A DNA stretch of 7,963 bases from Gammaproteobacteria bacterium. GTDB lineage: Bacteria > Pseudomonadota > Gammaproteobacteria > Steroidobacterales > Steroidobacteraceae. The notes under the pieces are model-generated. The model worked only from the letters and a program-made list of their open reading frames with translations, was not told the origin of the DNA and did not search any database. Positions within the stretch are counted from its first letter, which is position 1. Each line of letters opens with the position of its first letter. Shown here piece after piece: positions 5,815 through 7,963 of this stretch. Made by a program: the position numbers and the translations under genes. The stretch lies in contig JANXYA010000018.1 of the NCBI GenBank assembly GCA_025350345.1, positions 1 to 7,963 of the forward strand, written 5' to 3'.

Positions 5815-5828
5815 GGCCGGAGCCGGCC
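5815..5828 (+). repeat. Hairpin between potF and potG
   Basis: GGCCGG (5815-5820) and CCGGCC (5823-5828) are perfectly complementary around AG, giving a usable stem of five G-C-rich pairs with a four-base loop. It lies 23 bases after the potF stop and just before the potG ribosome-binding site (GGGTGA, 5832-5837). No T-tract follows, so it is not a standard terminator. It could stabilise the potF message end or temper potG translation, both inferred. Confidence 0.35.
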
Positions 5829-5842
5829 TGCGGGTGACCCAT

Positions 5843-6979
5843 ATGGCTGAACAACGCACCAAGACGCCGGAGCCATGGCTGGATCCGCACGCGCAAGCCT
5901 ATATCCGCGTCGAGAACGTCACCAAGCGCTTCGGGAATTTCGTTGCCGTCAACAACGTTTCACTGAAGGTCTACAAGGGCGAGATCTTCTGCCTGCTCGG
6001 CGGCTCGGGCTGCGGGAAGACCACGCTGCTGCGCATGCTGGCGGGGTTCGAGCCGCCGAGTTCGGGCGCGCTGTACATCGACGGCCAGAACATGGCGGAC
6101 ATCCCGCCCTACGAGCGCCCGGTGAACATGATGTTCCAGTCCTATGCGTTGTTCCCGCACATGACGGTGGCGGGCAACGTCTCCTTTGGCCTGGAGCAGG
6201 AGAAGCTCAAGCGCGCCGAGATTGACCGGCGCGTCGCGGAGATCCTCGACATCGTCAAGCTGGGCGACTACGCCAAGCGCAAGCCGCACCAGCTCTCGGG
6301 CGGGCAACGCCAGCGCGTGGCGCTGGCGCGCTCGCTCGTCAAGCGGCCCAAGCTCCTGCTGCTCGATGAGCCGCTCGGCGCGCTGGACCGGAAGCTCCGC
6401 GAGCACACGCAATTCGAGCTGATCAGCATCCAGGAGAAGCTCGGTGTCACCTTCGTGGTCGTGACGCACGACCAGGAGGAGGCGATGACGCTGGCCTCGC
6501 GCGTCGGGGTGATGAATCACGGCGAGATCGTCCAGGTGGGCACGCCGCGCCAGATCTACGAGTTTCCCGCCACGCGCTTCGTCGCCGACTTCATCGGCTC
6601 CGTCAATCTGTTCGAGGGGCAACTGACCGAGGATGAGCCCGAGCACGTGCGCGTGCGCTGCGAGGAGCTGCCCAACCCCGTGTACGTCGATCACGGCCTG
6701 AGCGCGCCGCCGCTGGCCTTGTGCTGGGTGGCGATACGGCCTGAGAAGCTCGTGCTCGGGCGCGAGCGGCCCGCCGGCAATGACAACTGGGCGCACGGCA
6801 TCATCCGCGACATTGCCTACATGGGGGACATGTCGGTGTTCATGGTGCGGCTCGATGGGGGGCGCGAGGTGCGCGTGACACAGGCCAATCGAACGCGCAA
6901 GCCCGAGGAGCAGTTCAGCTGGGATGAGCCGGTCTACCTGAGCTGGGACGCCTCGAGTCCGGTCATCGGCCTGGGCTGA
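5843..6979 (+). CDS. potG: Putrescine ABC transporter ATP-binding subunit
   Basis: This encodes 378 residues; E. coli PotG has 377. It is the cytoplasmic ATPase that powers uptake through PotH and PotI. All ABC motifs are intact: Walker A GGSGCGKT (53-60), Q-loop Gln99 in MMFQSYALFPHM, signature LSGGQ (151-155), Walker B LLLLDEP (171-177, Asp175 and catalytic Glu176), D-loop around GALD (179-182), and switch His209 in VTHDQEEAM. The C-terminal third (about 255-378) is a TOBE-type regulatory domain with the usual AIRPEK (297-302) and IAYMGD (324-329) segments. I chose ATG 5843 because GGGTGA ends 5 bases before it; an in-frame GTG at 5834 would add three residues. The gene follows potF by 51 bases and is followed one base later by potH, so the two are probably translationally coupled. 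Confidence 0.94.
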   Translation: MAEQRTKTPEPWLDPHAQAYIRVENVTKRFGNFVAVNNVSLKVYKGEIFCLLGGSGCGKTTLLRMLAGFEPPSSGALYIDGQNMADIPPYERPVNMMFQSYALFPHMTVAGNVSFGLEQEKLKRAEIDRRVAEILDIVKLGDYAKRKPHQLSGGQRQRVALARSLVKRPKLLLLDEPLGALDRKLREHTQFELISIQEKLGVTFVVVTHDQEEAMTLASRVGVMNHGEIVQVGTPRQIYEFPATRFVADFIGSVNLFEGQLTEDEPEHVRVRCEELPNPVYVDHGLSAPPLALCWVAIRPEKLVLGRERPAGNDNWAHGIIRDIAYMGDMSVFMVRLDGGREVRVTQANRTRKPEEQFSWDEPVYLSWDASSPVIGLG

Positions 6980-6980
6980 C

Positions 6981-7963
6981 ATGGCATCGCGCCCGCATCG
7001 TTCATCGAGTTCCCGGCGGCGCGGTCCCCGCGCTTCAGGCCTGACCACGCACTGGGCACCGCTGTGGGAGCTGTTCCATCGCTTCGGCCCGCCACGCTGG
7101 TCGGCCTACGTGCGCGATCACTGGATCGGCAAGCCGCTGGTGACGCTGGTGCCGATGACCTGGCTGGTGCTGTTCTTCCTGGTGCCGTTCATCATCGTGT
7201 TCGGCATTTCATTCTCGCAGTCTGTCCTGGCGATACCACCCTACGAGTCGCTGTGGAGCTGGGTGGATGACAAGGTGCTCGCGCTGCGGCTCCATCTGGG
7301 CAACTACAACTACCTGTTCACCGATTCGCTCTACATCAGCTCGTACCTGTACTCGGTCAAGGTGGCGGCGGTATCGACGCTGCTGTGCCTGCTGCTGGGC
7401 TACCCCATGGCCTACGGCATTGCACGCTCCACGCCCACGGTGCGGAGTCTGTTCCTGATGCTGGTGATCCTGCCGTTCTGGACTTCCTTCCTGCTGCGCG
7501 TCTATGCCTGGATCGGCCTGCTGAAGAACAACGGCGTGATCAACAATATCCTGATGTCGCTGGGCATCATTCACGAGCCGATCACGATGATGCAGACCGA
7601 TTTTGCAGTCTACATCGGAATTGTCTATTCCTACCTGCCGTTCATGATCCTGCCGCTGTACTCCAACCTGGAGAAGCACGATCGCACGCTGCTGGAAGCG
7701 GCTGCCGACCTGGGCTCGCGCCCGTGGAAGGCCTTCATGCGGATCACGCTGCCGCTGTCGATGCCGGGCATCGTCGCCGGATCGCTCCTGGTGTTCATCC
7801 CCGCGGTGGGCGAATACGTGATTCCCTCGCTCCTGGGCCGCACCGACCAGCTCATGATCGGCCGCGTGCTCTCGGACGAATTCTTCGAGAACCGCGACTG
7901 GCCGGTGGCCAGCGCCGTGGCGATCGCCATGCTGGTGCTGCTGGTGGTGCCGATCGTGATCTT
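6981..7963 (+). CDS. potH: Putrescine ABC transporter permease PotH (truncated by right edge)
   Basis: The frame is open from ATG 6981 to the end, giving 327 residues with no stop. It is an inner-membrane BPD_transp_1 permease that forms the translocation path with PotI. Segments typical of PotH include YNYLFTDSLY (109-118), VILPFWTSFLLRVYAW (162-177), LKNNGVINN (181-189), VYIGIVYSYLPFMILP (210-225), the EAA loop beginning EAAADLGSRP (239-248) that docks on PotG, VFIPAVGEYVIPSLLG (271-286), and FFENRDWPVASAVAI (301-315). Hydrophobic helices are visible near 53-78, 120-147, 156-180, 209-228, 263-285 and 308-327, i.e. all six. E. coli PotH has 317 residues; this protein has a longer, Ser/Arg-rich N-terminus (about 50 residues before helix 1), so probably only a short C-terminal tail is missing. 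It starts one base after the potG stop with no strong ribosome-binding site, suggesting coupling. Confidence 0.93.
   Translation, partial: MASRPHRSSSSRRRGPRASGLTTHWAPLWELFHRFGPPRWSAYVRDHWIGKPLVTLVPMTWLVLFFLVPFIIVFGISFSQSVLAIPPYESLWSWVDDKVLALRLHLGNYNYLFTDSLYISSYLYSVKVAAVSTLLCLLLGYPMAYGIARSTPTVRSLFLMLVILPFWTSFLLRVYAWIGLLKNNGVINNILMSLGIIHEPITMMQTDFAVYIGIVYSYLPFMILPLYSNLEKHDRTLLEAAADLGSRPWKAFMRITLPLSMPGIVAGSLLVFIPAVGEYVIPSLLGRTDQLMIGRVLSDEFFENRDWPVASAVAIAMLVLLVVPIVI

Noticed and set aside
5960..7048. A 362-residue minus-strand open frame opposite potG
   Set aside because: It is the antisense shadow of potG, with no motif of its own and a biased composition.

Overview
The window is a GC-rich chromosomal segment from what is most likely a gammaproteobacterium. 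The evidence is close family-level resemblance of six consecutive gene products to the Escherichia coli Puu/Pot and Pseudomonas Spu polyamine proteins, together with Gram-negative features: an outer-membrane beta-barrel ending in Phe, and lipoprotein signals. The species cannot be named from the sequence. No mobile element, RNA gene, CRISPR array or prophage gene is visible.

Layout. Positions 1-158 (minus strand) hold the N-terminal part of a small lipoprotein of unknown function. It is divergent from a 188-residue outer-membrane beta-barrel protein (355-921, plus strand), and the gap between them carries a striking four-half-site dyad array (265-304). The barrel gene runs tail-to-tail into puuB (918-2216, minus), and their stop codons share one CTAG. 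A roughly 200-base divergent control region (2217-2417) separates puuB from a rightward run: puuD (2418-3167), puuA (3184-4524), potF (4637-5791), potG (5843-6979) and potH (6981 to the right edge, truncated).

How the genes work together. PotF (polyamine binding, here predicted to be lipid-anchored), PotG (ATPase) and PotH (permease) are three parts of an ABC importer for putrescine or a related polyamine. The second permease, PotI, is expected just past the right edge. Inside the cell PuuA would glutamylate putrescine, PuuB would oxidise gamma-glutamylputrescine to the aldehyde, and PuuD would hydrolyse gamma-glutamyl-GABA to glutamate plus GABA. The aldehyde dehydrogenase (PuuC), GABA transaminase (PuuE) and regulator (PuuR) are not in the window. 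The rightward gene order matches the Pseudomonas spuABCDEFGH operon without the transaminase spuC and with one binding protein instead of two. The oxidase puuB is placed divergently instead.

I see no evidence for an entirely new system. The points worth a second look are the dyad array before the barrel gene, the control region between puuB and puuD (including a hairpin that could hide the puuD ribosome-binding site), the lipoprotein form of PotF, and the rearranged operon.
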